Positions 63,501-64,000 of a stretch of 64,000 nucleotides of DNA are shown here, in pieces (positions within the stretch are counted from its first letter, which is position 1; each line of letters begins with the position of its first letter). The position numbers and the translations under genes were made by a program. The stretch is from Inquilinus ginsengisoli_A (GTDB lineage: Bacteria > Pseudomonadota > Alphaproteobacteria > DSM-16000 > Inquilinaceae), in assembly GCF_031453975.1 (NCBI RefSeq), contig NZ_JAVDPW010000007.1, positions 124,001 to 188,000 of the forward strand. The letters run 5' to 3'. Below the pieces are notes generated by a model. It saw nothing but the letters and a program-made list of their open reading frames with translations. It made no database searches and was not told where the DNA came from.

Positions 63501-64000
63501 GATAGGCCGGGAACAGCCAGCTGGCGGTGCGCAGGTCGGCCGGCCGGCCGGCCTCGACCACGGCGACATGGAACTGGCGCGGCAGGCAGATGAAGGCCAG
63601 CGCCGACATCACCGGGATCGACACCCATTCCGGTCCGATCGAGAACCCGTCCACCCGCGCCCGCAGGTCGGCATGGGCCATCAGCCGCGCGGCCAAGTCG
63701 CCCGGCCCATCGAACATGACGAAGGTGACGAACACCCCGGCCGCCAGCAGCGCGCCCAGCTTGACCAGGGATTCGAAGGCGATCGCCAGGATCATGCCCT
63801 GGTGCCGCTCATTGGCCTGGACGTGGCGGACGCCGAACAGGATGGCGAACACCGCCATGGTCAGGGCGACGTAGAGCGCGGTGTCGGCCCAGAAGGGTGG
63901 CGGCGCACCCAGCTGCCGGGCGGCCTCCGGCCCCGCCGCCAGGGCGCCGAAGCTGAGCGACACCGCCTGCAGCTGGAGTGCGATGTAGGGCAGCACCCCG
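60535..64000 (-). CDS. Hybrid histidine kinase with SLC5 symporter sensor domain (partial)
   Basis: At least 1150 residues; the start lies beyond the right edge. The N-terminal half is a sodium:solute symporter-like domain with at least ten helices (PYIALQLQAVSLSFG, FICLPRQFHVAVVEA, ISNELVMPLLL). Then follow two PAS-like regions (VCTDVTERV, YRFTNRPYEEALGLE), the phospho-histidine box FLAAASHDLLQPFHAARLL, the ATPase motifs VSNAVRYTRQG and GLGLGLAIVDRIAAM, and a receiver with aspartate in DAVLLDHHLAG. CrbS/CbrA kinases have this layout; some transport or sense a carboxylate or amino acid. It is convergent with the response-regulator gene, an uncommon arrangement. Confidence 0.93.
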   Translation of the reverse strand, partial: GVLPYIALQLQAVSLSFGALAAGPEAARQLGAPPPFWADTALYVALTMAVFAILFGVRHVQANERHQGMILAIAFESLVKLGALLAAGVFVTFVMFDGPGDLAARLMAHADLRARVDGFSIGPEWVSIPVMSALAFICLPRQFHVAVVEAGRPADLRTASWLFPAYLGAINLFVPAIAVAGMLTLGAAADPDLFVLALPVAADQPLLSLAVFLGGLSASTGMVIVETVALSTMISNELVMPLLLRSGAASRSDGALGLLLLRVRRIAILAILLLAYGYYAVIGGRLPLAAIGLIAFCAVAQLGPALIAGLYWRGAHRHGAFAGMAGGFLVWVAVFLVPSVSDADGASLLGTEGLLWGMVDGFDALTRGAFWSLSLNTALLVGVSLLVRAGERDRQQADAFVAPAIEARRGPGTPHRAAAFDDLKRLVGRFVGAEKAALAFGGPAAMLRDRDLADYTERLLSGAIGAASARIMVAATIRRQRTSIGRSQTLLRQASEAILFNRDLLSATLENIGQGIGVFDRDLRLAAWNGRFVALLELMEPLVRTGMPLEALVEPGHGRDALFDLSVLLHEQRDPALRHQTHSHERRSADGRVLELQTNPMPDGGFVLVCTDVTERVTTLDALRESERRIRIYTDNVPVLIAYVDRDEHYRFTNRPYEEALGLERGQANGLPIRTALGEERYARLKPRVDAVLAGRRQEFEIDFTSAGVELAHGTYIPHRDETGRIVGFFTLYQDITEQRRAEAALRETAETLERRVAGRTRELTALNQELTAAKAAAEAANLGKTRFLAAASHDLLQPFHAARLLTATLAERLARRPEAPLVRHIDGSLGAVEELLQALLEMSKLDAGALQPQPRPVAVEEILRGAALPFEPVARRRGLRLRVVPSTALAVTDPALIRRIVQNLVSNAVRYTRQGTVLVGCRRRAGQVMIQVWDSGPGIAPEQIGTIFEEFRRLDGAADDEPAGLGLGLAIVDRIAAMLGHKVSVRSWPGRGSVFEIALPAADGALAARPSPQPRRRSPATSLDGRLVLCVDNDRGILTATRALLEQWGCAVVTATDAAGALDAMAGQGRPPDAVLLDHHLAGTETGLDVLDALEAMFGAPLAAALVTADRTDALKATAAARKLPLLHKPLKPAALRALLVQIAAKSLTERSV

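Overview
The window is uniformly GC-rich, with short intergenic gaps, many 4-bp ATGA/GTGA overlaps and GTG or TTG starts. Gene content (MHS and MocR families, many ABC importers, FCD-type GntR regulators, ExoD, small proteins of the MPDTDVFRLQKSDLN type) suggests a chromosomal segment of a metabolically versatile alphaproteobacterium, probably of the Rhodospirillales (Inquilinus, Azospirillum or Skermanella type). This assignment is inference from gene families, not from a marker gene.

Region 1 (1-11.6 kb) is a surface-polysaccharide locus. It holds the end of an MsbA-type exporter, several glycosyltransferases, a very large methyltransferase/coiled-coil/GT2/GT4 fusion, a RgpF (rhamnan synthesis) protein, RmlA for dTDP-rhamnose and an unrecognised protein. 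Region 2 (11.6-16 kb) holds groES-groEL with an unusual leader hairpin, ExoD and small conserved proteins. Region 3 (16-21.9 kb) is a polar amino-acid-type ABC importer with a second binding protein, a MocR regulator and a HpaI-type aldolase. Region 4 (22-29 kb) is a sugar ABC operon with a Gfo/Idh/MocA dehydrogenase and a TIM-barrel isomerase, controlled by a divergent LacI regulator. A HigBA toxin-antitoxin module sits inside this operon on the opposite strand.

Region 5 (29-34.7 kb) looks accessory. It has an AT-rich island, a Tat-exported phospholipase C, a transposase remnant, a frameshifted partial copy of the nearby lacI gene, and an AraC regulator divergent from a secreted hydrolase. 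Region 6 (34.7-41.7 kb) holds ppk-ppx, an orphan peptide-type binding protein with an alpha/beta hydrolase, and a GntR regulator with a perfect 18-bp palindrome in its divergent promoter.

Region 7 (41.7-56 kb) is the most interesting part: a complete nickel-pincer 2-hydroxyacid racemase/epimerase system. A LarA homologue with all expected catalytic residues ends a LivKHMGF-type importer operon. LarC, LarE and LarB form an adjacent overlapping operon. A FAD-linked D-2-hydroxyacid dehydrogenase is co-transcribed with a GntR regulator, and an aldo/keto reductase plus a lactonase-like amidohydrolase are divergent from the importer. An identical 13-bp element (GTTGTATGATAAC), always in the same orientation to the downstream gene and containing a TATGAT -10-like hexamer, lies before the importer-larA operon, the reductase-lactonase operon and the dehydrogenase-gntR operon. 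This ties them into one predicted regulon for uptake, C2 epimerisation and oxidation of a 2-hydroxy acid or aldonate.

Region 8 (56-64 kb) has a FolC-family ligase, a lipoprotein, an MHS-family carboxylate-type transporter, a LuxR-type response regulator and, converging on it, a hybrid histidine kinase with a solute-symporter sensor domain that runs off the right edge. No rRNA, tRNA, CRISPR array, prophage or intact insertion sequence was seen.
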